Origin: Gammaproteobacteria bacterium
GTDB taxonomy: Bacteria; Pseudomonadota; Gammaproteobacteria; Eutrophobiales; Eutrophobiaceae
DNA length: 32,947 bases
Direction of reading: 5' to 3'
NCBI GenBank assembly: GCA_021773245.1
Contig: JAJFKK010000084.1
Coordinates: forward strand, 1-32,947
The position numbers and the translations under genes were made by a program. Shown piece by piece: positions 23,300-32,105 of the stretch. Each line of letters opens with the position of its first letter. Position 1 is the stretch's first letter. A model generated the notes under the pieces. That model saw only the letters and a list, made by a program, of their open reading frames with translations, did not search any database and was not told the origin of the DNA.

Positions 23300-24018
23300 C
23301 AGTAAACCACTCCCGTGCGGACAAGCACTTCTTCCTGTTGCGGGTCGGGCACTTCGACAATGGTGTCGACGAAGATGCCCGGCGTAACCACCTGCTCGGG
23401 GTCGATAGAGCCGGGTTCGCTCAGGCTCGATACCTGGGCGATGGTCTTGTCGGCGGCCATGGCCATGAGCGGGTTGAAATTGCGCCCTGCCAGGCGATAG
23501 GTCAGGTTGCCGAGGGTATCGCCCAGCTGCCCCTTGATCAGTGCGAAATCGGCGCGCAGCCAACCTTCGCGGACATACATCTTGCCGTCGAATTCCTCGG
23601 TCGGTTTGCCCTCGGCCAGTTCGGTTCCGTAGCTGGACGGCGTGTAAAAGGCCGGGATGCCCGCACCTGCGGCGCGGATACGCTCGGCCAGCGTACCTTG
23701 CGGCACAAGCTCAAGCGCGATCTGGCCCGACAGATATTTCTCGTTGAAGGCTTCGGCATTGGATGAGCGCGGGAAAGAGCAGATCATTTTCGCGACCATG
23801 CCGGCCTTGATCATGGCGGCGATGCCGATGGCACCGTTGCCCGCATTGTTGTTGATCACCGTCAGGTTTTTCGGGCTGCCGGTTGCGCGGAACCTGTCGA
23901 TCAGCGCATGGATCAGTTCGATCGGCGCGCCGGAGCCGCCGAAACCGCCGATCATGACTTTCGCTCCGTCGGGGATATCCGCGACGGCATCGGCCACAGA
24001 AAGCGAGACTTTGTTCAT
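23299..24018 (-). CDS. pcaI: 3-oxoadipate CoA-transferase subunit A
   Basis: A 239-aa class I CoA-transferase alpha subunit. The glycine-rich CoA-binding segment KVMIGGFGGSGAPIELIHAL is at residues 20-39, and INNNAGNGAIGIAAMIKAG follows near 55-73. The N-terminus is clean and GGAGGGT lies upstream of the ATG. It is the first gene of the minus-strand pcaIJF operon, divergent from an IclR-type regulator, as in many alphaproteobacteria. Confidence 0.94.
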   Translation of the reverse strand: MNKVSLSVADAVADIPDGAKVMIGGFGGSGAPIELIHALIDRFRATGSPKNLTVINNNAGNGAIGIAAMIKAGMVAKMICSFPRSSNAEAFNEKYLSGQIALELVPQGTLAERIRAAGAGIPAFYTPSSYGTELAEGKPTEEFDGKMYVREGWLRADFALIKGQLGDTLGNLTYRLAGRNFNPLMAMAADKTIAQVSSLSEPGSIDPEQVVTPGIFVDTIVEVPDPQQEEVLVRTGVVY

Positions 24019-24117
24019 GAGGACCCTCCGTTTCTGGCCGTAGCCATAGCCTGCGCCGCTGCGGCAGGCGAGATGATTTGGTCAATTATTGAGATTTGTT
24101 CATTATGTTGCTATCGC

Positions 24118-24134
24118 TGTTCGCATGTTGAACA
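24118..24134. promoter_or_regulatory. Inverted repeat at the pcaI-pcaR divergent region
   Basis: TGTTC-N7-GAACA (24118-24134) is a perfect 5-base-arm inverted repeat that overlaps the pcaR ATG at 24125. GTTCA and TTGA half-sites recur upstream (for example 24097-24101). The 106-base region between pcaI and pcaR is AT-rich near pcaR. An IclR-type protein binding here could repress its own gene and activate or repress pcaIJF. Confidence 0.45.
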
Positions 24135-24883
24135 AACCGACCGACTATGTCGCCTCCTTGGCCAAGGGGCTGCGCGTCATCGAAGCCTTCGGCGCGAATA
24201 CGCCGCGCCTCTCGATCACCGAGGCGGCAGCGGCAAGCGGGCTTGACCGCGCCACGACGCGGCGTGTTTTGCTGACGCTCAACCGCGAGGGTTATGCCGA
24301 TTACGACGGCAAGTTCTTTACACTGACGCCGCGTATTCTGCGTCTTGGCATGGCGGCGCTGGCCTCGTTGCCCTTGTCGCAGATCGTGCAACCTTGGCTG
24401 AATCAATTGTCCGAGAGAATCGGGCAAAGCTGTTCGGTGGCGCTGCTGGATGAAAGCGATATCGTCTATATCGCTCGTGCGGCGCAAAAACGGGTGATGT
24501 CCGTCGGGCTTATGCCCGGGTCGCGCCTGCCTGCGCATTGCACCTCGCTTGGGCGTGTCCTTCTGGCCGCGTTACCGCGAGAGGAGGCCGCAGGGCTGGT
24601 CGAAAGGTCCGACCTCACGCCGCGCACCCGGTTTTCACTCGTCGAACCCAAGGATATCATGACGCGCATCGACGACGCGCGCGACAAAGGGTTTGCGCTG
24701 GTGAACCAGGAGGTCGAGCTTGGATTGCGGTCCATCGCCGTCCCGCTCATGGGGCGGCACGGCACGGTCGTCGCGGCGCTCAACATCGGCCTGCCCGCGA
24801 CGGACGCCCCCCCCGAGGCCACCGTCGATGAGTATCTGCCCCACCTGTTGCGCCTCCAGTCGGCCATGGGCCGAGTTCTTTGA
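24125..24883 (+). CDS. pcaR: IclR-family regulator of the pca genes
   Basis: 252 aa from the ATG at 24125; a TTG at 24089 is also in frame but not needed. The N-terminal winged helix (residues 8-70) has YVASLAKGLRVIEAFGANTP and LSITEAAAASGLDRATTRRV. The IclR effector domain follows with IGQSCSVALLDESDIVYIAR and LPAHCTSLGRVLLAALP. These segments are very close to PcaR/PobR-type regulators. It is divergent from pcaIJF and probably senses beta-ketoadipate or protocatechuate. The gene ends just before the promoter of the aldehyde dehydrogenase gene. Confidence 0.9.
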   Translation: MLNKPTDYVASLAKGLRVIEAFGANTPRLSITEAAAASGLDRATTRRVLLTLNREGYADYDGKFFTLTPRILRLGMAALASLPLSQIVQPWLNQLSERIGQSCSVALLDESDIVYIARAAQKRVMSVGLMPGSRLPAHCTSLGRVLLAALPREEAAGLVERSDLTPRTRFSLVEPKDIMTRIDDARDKGFALVNQEVELGLRSIAVPLMGRHGTVVAALNIGLPATDAPPEATVDEYLPHLLRLQSAMGRVL

Positions 24884-24912
24884 TTGACAATATTTAGAGG
24901 TCTAAGTTAACA
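24884..24912 (+). promoter_or_regulatory. Promoter with embedded operator before the aldehyde dehydrogenase gene
   Basis: TTGACA (24884-24889) begins right after the pcaR stop. TTAG-AGGT-CTAA (24894-24905) fills the spacer, and TTAACA (24907-24912) is a weak -10 at 17-base spacing. It is the fifth unit with this operator and ties the dehydrogenase to the transporter and oxygenase genes rather than to PcaR. Confidence 0.7.
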
Positions 24913-24939
24913 GGTGTCAACGTGGGGAGGAAACATCTG

Positions 24940-26418
24940 ATGGACATCTTGAAACTGGACGCGAACCTGACTCTTTCGAAAAAAGCAGACCTGTATTACG
25001 GAGGGGCATGGGTTCCACCCATCGAAGGACTTTACGAAGAAACCCTGAATCCGGGCACCGGGCAGCCGATCGGAACGGTTGCCACGGCGGGCCGCGCCGA
25101 CGTGGACGCCGCGGTTGCCGCGGCGGGGAAGGGTTTCGAGGAATGGCGCGATGTCGCGCCGCTGGAACGGGCCCGCATCCTCAAGGAAATCGCGGCGCTG
25201 TTGCGCAAACATGGCGATGAACTGGCGATGATGGATGCCGCGAACTGCGGCAATCCCTACACGGAAATGCGCGGTGATGCCGCGATTGCCGCAGCCCAGA
25301 TGGAATTTTTCGCGGGTCTCGTGACCGAAATGAAGGGTGACACGATCCCGATGGGGCCGGACCGCGTCAACATGACATTGCGCCAGCCGCTCGGCGTCGT
25401 TGCCCGGATTCTCGCCTTCAACCATCCTTTCATGTTCTGCGGCGGCAAGATGGCCGCGCCGCTGGCGGCGGGCAATGCCGTTATCATCAAACCCCCGGTG
25501 CAGGCGCCCCTTTCGGCCCTGCGTCTTGCCGAACTCGTCGATGGCCTGATGCCGAAAGGCACGTTCAGCGTTCTGCCCGGCGGGGTCGAAGCCGGTGCCG
25601 GGCTGGCCGAGCATCCCGACGTGGCCAAGGTGACGCTGATCGGGTCGGTTCCCGCCGGGCGCGCGGTGATGCGCAGTGCCAGCGACACGGTCAAGCCCGT
25701 CCTGCTGGAACTCGGTGGCAAGAACGCCCTGATCGCCTATCCCGACAGCGACCCGAAAAAGATTGCAGATGCGATTGTCGCCGGGATGAACTTCGGCTGG
25801 TGCGGACAGTCCTGCGGCTCGACAAGCCGGGCTTTCCTGCATCAGGATATTCACGATGAGGTGATCTCCCATCTGGCCGAGGCCGTCGCGCGGTATCAAC
25901 CCGGCGTGCCGACCGATCCGGAAACCACCATGGGGGCCATCGTCAGCCAGGCGCAGTTCGACCGCGTGATGAGCTTCATCGACTCCGCCAAGAGCGAAGG
26001 CGCACAGGCCGTTACGGGCGGGCATGCCGTGACCGATGGCGCCTTGGCCGATGGCTATTTCATCGCGCCGACGATCTTTGCCGACGTGACTCCGGAAATG
26101 CGGATTGCGCGGGAAGAGATCTTTGGCCCGGTGCTCGCCGTTCGCAAGTGGTCGGACGAAGACGAGATGCTGAGCGAGGTCAATGCGCTCGAACTTGGCC
26201 TGACCTGCGCGATATGGACCCGCGACCTTGTCACCGCGCACCGAACGGCGGCGAGTGTCGAGGCAGGGTTCGTCTGGGTCAACGAGGTCGGTCGCCATTT
26301 CCTCGGGGCGCCTTTCGGCGGGGTCAAGCAATCCGGTATCGGACGCGAGGAAGGCATCGGTGAACTGATTTCCTTCACCCACGAGAAGAACGTTCACATC
26401 AACCTCGCCGGGCAATAA
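24940..26418 (+). CDS. NAD(P)-dependent aldehyde dehydrogenase
   Basis: 492 aa from the ATG at 24940; GGGGAGG lies upstream, and a longer start at 24922 would bury that site. The catalytic residues of the family are present: N161 (AFNHPF), K184 (IIKPP), E257 (LELGGKN) and C292 (GQSCGSTSR). It oxidises an aldehyde to the acid. The strictly protocatechuate-based route needs no aldehyde step, so it points to a side branch. Benzaldehyde-type oxidation after a ThDP decarboxylase is one option; semialdehyde oxidation is another. It has its own promoter and regulon box and lies 163 bases before the ThDP enzyme gene. Confidence 0.9.
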   Translation: MDILKLDANLTLSKKADLYYGGAWVPPIEGLYEETLNPGTGQPIGTVATAGRADVDAAVAAAGKGFEEWRDVAPLERARILKEIAALLRKHGDELAMMDAANCGNPYTEMRGDAAIAAAQMEFFAGLVTEMKGDTIPMGPDRVNMTLRQPLGVVARILAFNHPFMFCGGKMAAPLAAGNAVIIKPPVQAPLSALRLAELVDGLMPKGTFSVLPGGVEAGAGLAEHPDVAKVTLIGSVPAGRAVMRSASDTVKPVLLELGGKNALIAYPDSDPKKIADAIVAGMNFGWCGQSCGSTSRAFLHQDIHDEVISHLAEAVARYQPGVPTDPETTMGAIVSQAQFDRVMSFIDSAKSEGAQAVTGGHAVTDGALADGYFIAPTIFADVTPEMRIAREEIFGPVLAVRKWSDEDEMLSEVNALELGLTCAIWTRDLVTAHRTAASVEAGFVWVNEVGRHFLGAPFGGVKQSGIGREEGIGELISFTHEKNVHINLAGQ

Positions 26419-26519
26419 GCGGCTGGCCGGGGGGAGGCGACGCGGGCTGAAAGGCCGGCAATCACCTGCCCCGATCTTCCCTTAACGCCGATCATCCGGG
26501 CGGCGATCAAGAAAGAAAA

Positions 26520-26533
26520 CGGCGGCGCCGCCG
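26520..26533. other. 14-base perfect palindrome between two enzyme genes
   Basis: CGGCGGCGCCGCCG lies in the 163-base gap. No T-tract follows, so it is not a standard terminator. No TTAG-N4-CTAA box is present in this gap, so the next two genes either read through from the aldehyde dehydrogenase promoter or use an unrecognised one. Confidence 0.4.
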
Positions 26534-26581
26534 GTGTGCAGGTGCGGCTGAATGAAAAGAAACAGAAAGTTGGATGGAAAC

Positions 26582-28351
26582 ATGACTGATCAAAAACCTT
26601 CACGCGTTGAGACGCCTGTGCCTTCGGCGGGTACTGGTGTATGGGGTAGTGATGTATTTGCGGATATGCTTCGTGGCTTGGGTGTTAAGTATGTTGCGCT
26701 GAACCCCGGGTCGAGTTTCCGGGGGTTGCATGACAGTCTTGTCAATCACCTTGGGAACGCGGATCCGCAGATGCTTTTGTGCCTGCACGAGGAGCATGCG
26801 GTGGCGATTGCGCATGGTTATGCGAAGGTGACGGGGGAGCCGCTTGCGGTGATCCTGCACAGCAACGTGGGCCTGATGCATGGCACGATGGCGATCTTCA
26901 ACGCCTGGTGCGACCGTGTGCCGGTGCTGATCTACGGGGCGACGGGGCCGGTGGATGCGGCGATGCGGCGGCCGTGGATCGACTGGCTGCACACCTGCCG
27001 GGACCAGGCCTCGATGATCCGCCATTATGTGAAGTGGGACGACCAGCCTGCCTCGATGGAGGCGGCGCTTGAGTCGATGCTGCGCGCGGATGTGATCGCG
27101 CGGAGCGAGCCGATGGGGCCCACTTATGTCAATTTCGACGTGTCGATCCAGGAGAAGCGGCACGAGGCGGCGCCGGCGCTGCCGGATTTCTCGCGCTACC
27201 AGCCGCCGCTGCCGGCCGAGCCTGCCGCCGAAGGGGTGGCACGAGCGGCAGAGCTGCTGAAGGGGGCGAAGGCCCCCGTGGTCCTGGCGGGGCGGGTATC
27301 GCGCGACCCGGCGGACTGGGCGCGGCGGGTGGCGCTGGTGGAGGCGCTGGGCGCGAGGGTCCTGACGGATATCCGGATCGGGGCGTCCTTCCCGACGGAC
27401 CATCCGCAGCATCGCGGCAAGCCGGCCTTCTTCATCGACGATGCGGCGGGCGAGGTGCTGCGCGAGGCGGACGTGATCCTGAGCCTCGACTGGCTGGACC
27501 TTGCCGGGACGCTGAAGCTGGCGGGCGAGGTGACGGCGAAGGTCATCCAGGCCTCGCAGGATTACCAGTTGCACAACGGCTGGGGCATGGAACACCAGGC
27601 CCTGCCGGCGCTCGACCTGCACCTGGCCTGCGCGCCGGACCGGGCGATGCATGCCATCGCGGATGCGCTGGAGGTGGGTGCGGGCGCGGCGCCGGAGGCC
27701 CTGCCGGTCAAGCCGGCGCTGGAGGCGCCCGCGCCGGAGACGCCGCTCGACATCATGACGCTGGCCGGGGCGCTCGGCGAGGGGCTGGACGGGGTCTGCG
27801 CCAGCATCGTGCGCCTGCCGCTGGGCTGGGCCGGGGAGGCCTGGCACTTCCGCCACCCGCTGGATTTCCTGGGCTCGGACGGCGGTGCCGGGATCGGCTC
27901 GGGTCCGGGGATGCTGATCGGCGCGGCGCTGGCGCTGAAGGACAGCGGGCGGATGCCGGTCGCGGTGCTGGGCGACGGGGACTTCATGATGGCGGCCTCG
28001 GCCTTCTGGACGGCGGCGCATTACGGCACGCCGTTCCTCGCGGTGGTGTCGAACAACCGCTCGTTCTACAATGACGAGGTCCACCAGGAGCGCGTCGCGG
28101 TGGCCCGCAACCGCCCGGTGGAGAACAAGTGGATCGGCCAGCGGATCGGCGACCCGGATATCGACATTGCCGGTGTCGCCCGGGCGCAGGGCTGCGAGGG
28201 GATCGGGCCGGTGGAGACCGCCGGCGAGCTTGTCGAGGCGGTGAAGAAAGGCCTGGAGATGGTGCGCGAGGGCAAGAGCGTGGTGATCGACGCGCGGGTC
28301 CGGCCGGGCTACAACCCCAACATGGTCGCCGGCCTGACGCGGAGCGACTGA
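26582..28351 (+). CDS. Thiamine-diphosphate-dependent enzyme, benzoylformate decarboxylase/acetolactate synthase-like
   Basis: 589 aa from the ATG at 26582 (an in-frame ATG at 26552 adds ten residues). The ThDP glutamate is E70 (CLHEEHAVAIAHGYAK). The cofactor motif GDG begins at about residue 464 and closes with NN at 491-492. Residues matching the active-site S26 and H70 of benzoylformate decarboxylase appear to be present as S44 (NPGSSF) and H93 (ILHSN), by eye alignment. Non-oxidative decarboxylation of a 2-oxo acid is therefore plausible. The first 200 bases are far less GC-rich than the rest. The next gene starts two bases after its stop, so the two act together. Confidence 0.82.
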   Translation: MTDQKPSRVETPVPSAGTGVWGSDVFADMLRGLGVKYVALNPGSSFRGLHDSLVNHLGNADPQMLLCLHEEHAVAIAHGYAKVTGEPLAVILHSNVGLMHGTMAIFNAWCDRVPVLIYGATGPVDAAMRRPWIDWLHTCRDQASMIRHYVKWDDQPASMEAALESMLRADVIARSEPMGPTYVNFDVSIQEKRHEAAPALPDFSRYQPPLPAEPAAEGVARAAELLKGAKAPVVLAGRVSRDPADWARRVALVEALGARVLTDIRIGASFPTDHPQHRGKPAFFIDDAAGEVLREADVILSLDWLDLAGTLKLAGEVTAKVIQASQDYQLHNGWGMEHQALPALDLHLACAPDRAMHAIADALEVGAGAAPEALPVKPALEAPAPETPLDIMTLAGALGEGLDGVCASIVRLPLGWAGEAWHFRHPLDFLGSDGGAGIGSGPGMLIGAALALKDSGRMPVAVLGDGDFMMAASAFWTAAHYGTPFLAVVSNNRSFYNDEVHQERVAVARNRPVENKWIGQRIGDPDIDIAGVARAQGCEGIGPVETAGELVEAVKKGLEMVREGKSVVIDARVRPGYNPNMVAGLTRSD

Positions 28352-28353
28352 GC

Positions 28354-29379
28354 ATGCCCAGGATCTACATAGCACAAGACCCGGTTCTGGACGAGGTTCT
28401 GGAGCGCGCCTCGGCGCGGCTGGAGGACCAGGGCTGGGAGGTGGTGCGCGGCCCGGCGATCACGCCGGGGGTGCCGCTGCGGCTGACGCCGGATCAGCGG
28501 CAGGCGCTGCTGGGGGATGTCGATATCATCGTGGCCAGCTCGCGCTCGCGGCTGGGCGAGGAGGATCTCGACGCCTCGCCGCGGCTGCGGGGGCTGGTGT
28601 TCCCGACGATCGGGGTCGATGCGGTCGATCTGGAGGCCTGCGCGGAGCGCGGGCTGATCGTGGCCAATGGCGCGACGCCCGAGAACTTCCTGGCGATGTC
28701 CGAGGCGACGGTGATGCTGATGCTGGTGCTGCTCTACCGGCTGCACCGGTCCGAGCGCCTTTTGCGTGAGAACGCGGGGCGCCCGCAGCAGATGTACGCG
28801 CGGATGCTGTGCGGGCGGCGCATCGGGCTGATCGGGTCGGGTCGGATCGGCGGCGGGGTGATCGACCGCCTGCAGGCCTTCGAGCCGGCGGAGATCCTGG
28901 TGCATGACCCGTTCCTGACGCCGCAGACCGCGCCGGAAGGCGTGCGGCTGGTGGCACGCGAGGAACTGCTGGCGCAGGCCGACGTGATCAGCCTGCACGT
29001 GCCGCTCAATGCCGGGACCCGGGGCCTGATCGGGGAGGCCGAACTGCGGGCGATGAAGCCGGATGCGATCCTGATCAACACCTCGCGCGGCGGGCTGATC
29101 GACGAGGCCGCGCTGGCGCGGGTGATGACCGAGGGGCACCTTGCGGGGGCGGGGCTGGATGTGACGGAAACCGAACCGATGCCCGCCGACCACCCGCTGC
29201 GCGAGATCGACCGGGTCGTCCTGACGCCGCATATCCTGGGCCACACGGTCGACCTCTACTCGGTCATGCCCGAGGTCCTCGTCGAAAACGCAACCCGCAT
29301 CATGCAAGGCAAACTCCCCAAATACACACGTAACCCGGAAATCCAGAAAACATGGCAAGACAAACTCAGAAAAACGTAA
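28354..29379 (+). CDS. D-2-hydroxyacid dehydrogenase (NAD-dependent)
   Basis: 341 aa from the ATG at 28354, two bases after the previous stop. The Rossmann motif is GLIGSGRIGGG near residues 158-168. The catalytic set is R245 (INTSRGGLID), E274 (TETEPMP) and H293 (TPHILGHT). It interconverts a 2-oxo acid and a D-2-hydroxy acid. Pairing with a ThDP enzyme suggests that both act on the same 2-oxo acid or its product; the substrate is unknown. The C-terminal NPEIQKTWQDKLRK fits the usual end of this family and lies in the 55-base repeat found again at 596-651. The gene is markedly GC-rich except at that end. Confidence 0.87.
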   Translation: MPRIYIAQDPVLDEVLERASARLEDQGWEVVRGPAITPGVPLRLTPDQRQALLGDVDIIVASSRSRLGEEDLDASPRLRGLVFPTIGVDAVDLEACAERGLIVANGATPENFLAMSEATVMLMLVLLYRLHRSERLLRENAGRPQQMYARMLCGRRIGLIGSGRIGGGVIDRLQAFEPAEILVHDPFLTPQTAPEGVRLVAREELLAQADVISLHVPLNAGTRGLIGEAELRAMKPDAILINTSRGGLIDEAALARVMTEGHLAGAGLDVTETEPMPADHPLREIDRVVLTPHILGHTVDLYSVMPEVLVENATRIMQGKLPKYTRNPEIQKTWQDKLRKT

Positions 29380-29388
29380 AGTAGGAAA
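29334..29388 (+). repeat. 55-base direct repeat, right copy
   Basis: This forms the last codons of the hydroxyacid dehydrogenase gene and nine bases after its stop. It equals 596-651 apart from one A. Because the encoded tail is natural for this family, this copy is probably the original one. Confidence 0.93.
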
Positions 29389-29418
29389 GCGCGGATAGGG
29401 CGTATTCCGCGCCCTTTT
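29389..29418 (+). terminator. Terminator after the hydroxyacid dehydrogenase gene
   Basis: GCGCGGA (29389-29395) pairs with TCCGCGC (29406-29412) around a 10-base loop and is followed by CCTTTT. It starts exactly where the 55-base repeat ends. Confidence 0.68.
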
Positions 29419-29441
29419 CCGATGCGAAATGGCACAACAGG

Positions 29442-29557
29442 TGTCGCGTAGCCCTTAATTGTGAGATGGGAAATCCAACGAAATCAACGGCTGAGCTTTG
29501 CCCTTAAATATGAGATTTTGCCTTTAATTCTGATATTTTTGCCCTTAAACCTGAGAC
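29442..29557 (+). repeat. Left transposon end with four transposase-site repeats
   Basis: Behind the outer TGTCGCGT, a 17-base motif recurs in the same orientation at 29451, 29500, 29520 and 29541. The versions are GCCCTTAATTGTGAGAT, GCCCTTAAATATGAGAT, GCCTTTAATTCTGATAT and GCCCTTAAACCTGAGAC. Multiple spaced sites of this sort bind the DDE transposase in Tn7- and Tn5053-like elements. The tniA gene begins 30 bases after the last one, so binding might also autoregulate it. Confidence 0.85.
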
Positions 29558-29587
29558 AGGGTTCACAGACATTTGCGGCAAATATCG

Positions 29588-31222
29588 ATGAATGATGATG
29601 GCGAAGACTCCGTTGCCGTTGGTGCTGAAGAGGCGCGCAGGGCCGCGGTGCTGCGCCCTCTTGTTCAGGCATATCTCAATGGGACTGGCAGCCTGGAACG
29701 TGGCATCAATGACGCCGTTTGGGAGCTTGGTGTCAGCAGGGCGACGGTCTGGCGTTGGATAAAACGGTTGGCGGAAGAGGGTGGGCGCACCAGCGCTCTG
29801 GCTCCGCGGAAACGGGGCCGCCCGACCGGGACGATGTTAATATCCAGCAAAGTCGAAGCGGTAATCGAGGAGCACCTTCGCCGCTATTTCTTGCGCCGGG
29901 AGCGTTCGAGCTTGTCGCGCGTCGTGACAGAAATCCGCAGCGCTTGCTGGCAGGAGGGCTTGCAACCGCCGACACGGCGAACGGTTCAGCGTCGTCTGGA
30001 TGCGATGGATGCCCGCGAAGTTGCGAAGGCACGAGAGGGCGCAAAGGCGGCCCGCCAGAAATTTGCGCCGGTCACAGGTGAGAACAAGGCCAGTATGCCA
30101 CTGGAGATCGTCCAAATTGATCATACACCGGCGGACATCATTCTTGTCGACGGCTTTGAACGCAAACCAATTGGGCGGCCTTGGGTCACGCTGGCGATCG
30201 ACGTCGCAACGCGGATGGTGACCGGATATTACACCTCTCTCGAGGCACCTTCGCGTCTGTCAGTGGCGCTTTGCCTGACACAGGCGGTGGCCCTCAAGGA
30301 GGAACTTCTTGCGGAATTGGCGTGCGATGTTCCTTGGCCGGCACAGGGCAAACCGCACAGCATCCACGTCGATAACGGTCGCGATTTCCGGTCGCGCGCC
30401 TTTCGGTCGGCCTGTGCGGATTGGGGGATCGATCTGGTCTATCGACCGCCAGCAAGTCCTCACTTCGGTGGTCACATCGAACGGTTGATCGGCACCATGA
30501 TGGGGGCCGTTCACCTGTTGCCGGGAACAACGCAATCCTCGATCGCGGCAAAGGGCGACTATGACGCCGAAAGCAAGGCCACGATGACGTTGAGCGAATT
30601 CGATCGCTGGTTTGCTCTGGAAATCTGCCGTTACAACAACAGCATTCATTCAAGTCTTGGCTGCACGCCCGTTGCCAAATGGGAGGCGCTCTCAGAGCAA
30701 ATGACAGGCGACATCCCCTTCGAGATGGAAGCCTTTCAGGTGAGCTTCCTGCCGAGTGAACTGCGCAAGATCAGGCGTGACGGCATCCATCTGTTCCAGA
30801 TAAGGTACTGGTCCGATGCCCTTGCAGGCCACATTGGGCGCGGGGATGGAAAGGTGGTCGTTCGCTACGATCCTCGCGATATCTCAATGATCTGGGTCGA
30901 ACTGGACGATGGCCGGTATGTTGAGGCGCGGTACAGAAACCTGGAAATTCCGCCCGTCTCGCTCTGGGAATATCGCGAAGCGATGAGGAAGGCCCGTGCC
31001 CTTGGCAAGTCCGGGTCTAATGAGCTGGTGCTGGCTGAGCTGATCCGACAGCAACGCCAGATCGAAGCTGAAAGCCGGGGCCTGACGAAGGCCGAACGCA
31101 GAACCCGTGAAAGAAAAGGGACATTGAAGGGCACGAACTCGGCCGTCTCGACAACCGAAGGGCTGCGCCCGATCGATACGGGTGATACATCGCGCCCATT
31201 GTTCAAGGTGGAGAGATGGTGA
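29588..31222 (+). CDS. tniA: TniA/TnsB-type DDE transposase
   Basis: 544 aa from the ATG at 29588 (a TTG at 29573 would add five residues). An N-terminal helix-turn-helix, ELGVSRATVWRWIKRLAEEG, lies at residues 46-65. The integrase-like catalytic core has D178 (VQIDHTPAD), D262 (HVDNGRDF) and E298 (GGHIERLIG), a DD(35)E spacing. A Mu-type C-terminal beta-barrel and a basic helical tail for contact with the ATPase follow. It cuts and joins the transposon ends. Its stop lies two bases before the proposed tniB start. Compared with the catabolic genes its ends are AT-rich and its coding sequence unremarkable. Confidence 0.93.
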   Translation: MNDDGEDSVAVGAEEARRAAVLRPLVQAYLNGTGSLERGINDAVWELGVSRATVWRWIKRLAEEGGRTSALAPRKRGRPTGTMLISSKVEAVIEEHLRRYFLRRERSSLSRVVTEIRSACWQEGLQPPTRRTVQRRLDAMDAREVAKAREGAKAARQKFAPVTGENKASMPLEIVQIDHTPADIILVDGFERKPIGRPWVTLAIDVATRMVTGYYTSLEAPSRLSVALCLTQAVALKEELLAELACDVPWPAQGKPHSIHVDNGRDFRSRAFRSACADWGIDLVYRPPASPHFGGHIERLIGTMMGAVHLLPGTTQSSIAAKGDYDAESKATMTLSEFDRWFALEICRYNNSIHSSLGCTPVAKWEALSEQMTGDIPFEMEAFQVSFLPSELRKIRRDGIHLFQIRYWSDALAGHIGRGDGKVVVRYDPRDISMIWVELDDGRYVEARYRNLEIPPVSLWEYREAMRKARALGKSGSNELVLAELIRQQRQIEAESRGLTKAERRTRERKGTLKGTNSAVSTTEGLRPIDTGDTSRPLFKVERW

Positions 31223-31223
31223 A

Positions 31224-32105
31224 TTGAGGGCAGGGACAACTGAAGAAGACGGCCGGATCGCCCTCATTCAATCGGATATCTGGATCGGCTTTCCTCGGGC
31301 GGAACAGGTGTTGGACCGCTTGCAGGGCATGATCGAAGCGCCACGACAAACCCGTATGCCTGGGCTTCTTGTGCATGGCGCCTCCGGGATCGGAAAGACG
31401 ATGATTGCCCGAAACCTGTCGCGCAAGTACGCACCAGAATACGATCCGGCGTCGGGCATCACCCGCACACCGCTTCTGCTGTTGCAAGCGCCGCCCGCAC
31501 CTGATGAACGGCGGTTTTACCTGCACATCCTGGCCGCCGTCGGCGCCCCGGCGACGGCTCTTAGCGCCCGCGCTCAAAATGTGGCTTCCCTCGAAGTCCG
31601 TGTCATCGCGCTCTTACGCGACCTTGGCCTGCGGATGATCATGATCGACGAGGTCCACAATCTCTTGGCCGGGACCCACCGCGAACAGCGCCGATTTCTC
31701 AATGTCCTGCGGTATCTCAGCAATGAACTCGAGGTGTCACTGGTCTGCCTTGGGGTCAGCGAGGCCGTCGATGCTATTCGCGGTGATATCCAGCTTGCCC
31801 GACGGCTGGACGAACATCATCTGCCAAACTGGCGCGACGATGCCGAGTTCTCGGACATGATCCAGACCCTTATTGCTGCCATGCCACTGGAAAAGAAGTC
31901 CAACCTGAAGGTCAAATCTCTCAAGCAGGTCTTGGCACTGACCGGTGGGGTGACCTCGCGCATCTTCGCTCTGGTCAAGGATCTTTCCATCGACGCCATT
32001 ATCACAGGCGAGGAATGCATCACCGATGACGCAATCGCAAAATGGACGCCGGTTTGGTCGCGCCATGCGAACCCCCATCGGCGGCTCCAGAAGTCCCGGG
32101 TGTGA
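31224..32105 (+). CDS. tniB: TniB transposition ATPase
   Basis: A 293-aa AAA+ ATPase. Walker A is GASGIGKT (residues 52-59) and Walker B is MIMIDEVHN with D142 and E143. TTG at 31224 is chosen as the start because GGTGGAGAG lies about nine bases upstream and no ATG is near; a frame from 31182 would overlap tniA more deeply. Like TnsC and MuB, it selects target DNA and activates TniA. The C-terminus ends inside the start of tniQ. Confidence 0.9.
   Translation: MRAGTTEEDGRIALIQSDIWIGFPRAEQVLDRLQGMIEAPRQTRMPGLLVHGASGIGKTMIARNLSRKYAPEYDPASGITRTPLLLLQAPPAPDERRFYLHILAAVGAPATALSARAQNVASLEVRVIALLRDLGLRMIMIDEVHNLLAGTHREQRRFLNVLRYLSNELEVSLVCLGVSEAVDAIRGDIQLARRLDEHHLPNWRDDAEFSDMIQTLIAAMPLEKKSNLKVKSLKQVLALTGGVTSRIFALVKDLSIDAIITGEECITDDAIAKWTPVWSRHANPHRRLQKSRV

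Noticed and set aside
26600-28375. Minus-strand open frame of 591 codons opposite the ThDP enzyme
   Set aside because: High GC removes stops from the opposite strand; the composition is Arg/His/Pro-rich and no domain is visible, whereas the plus strand has full ThDP motifs.
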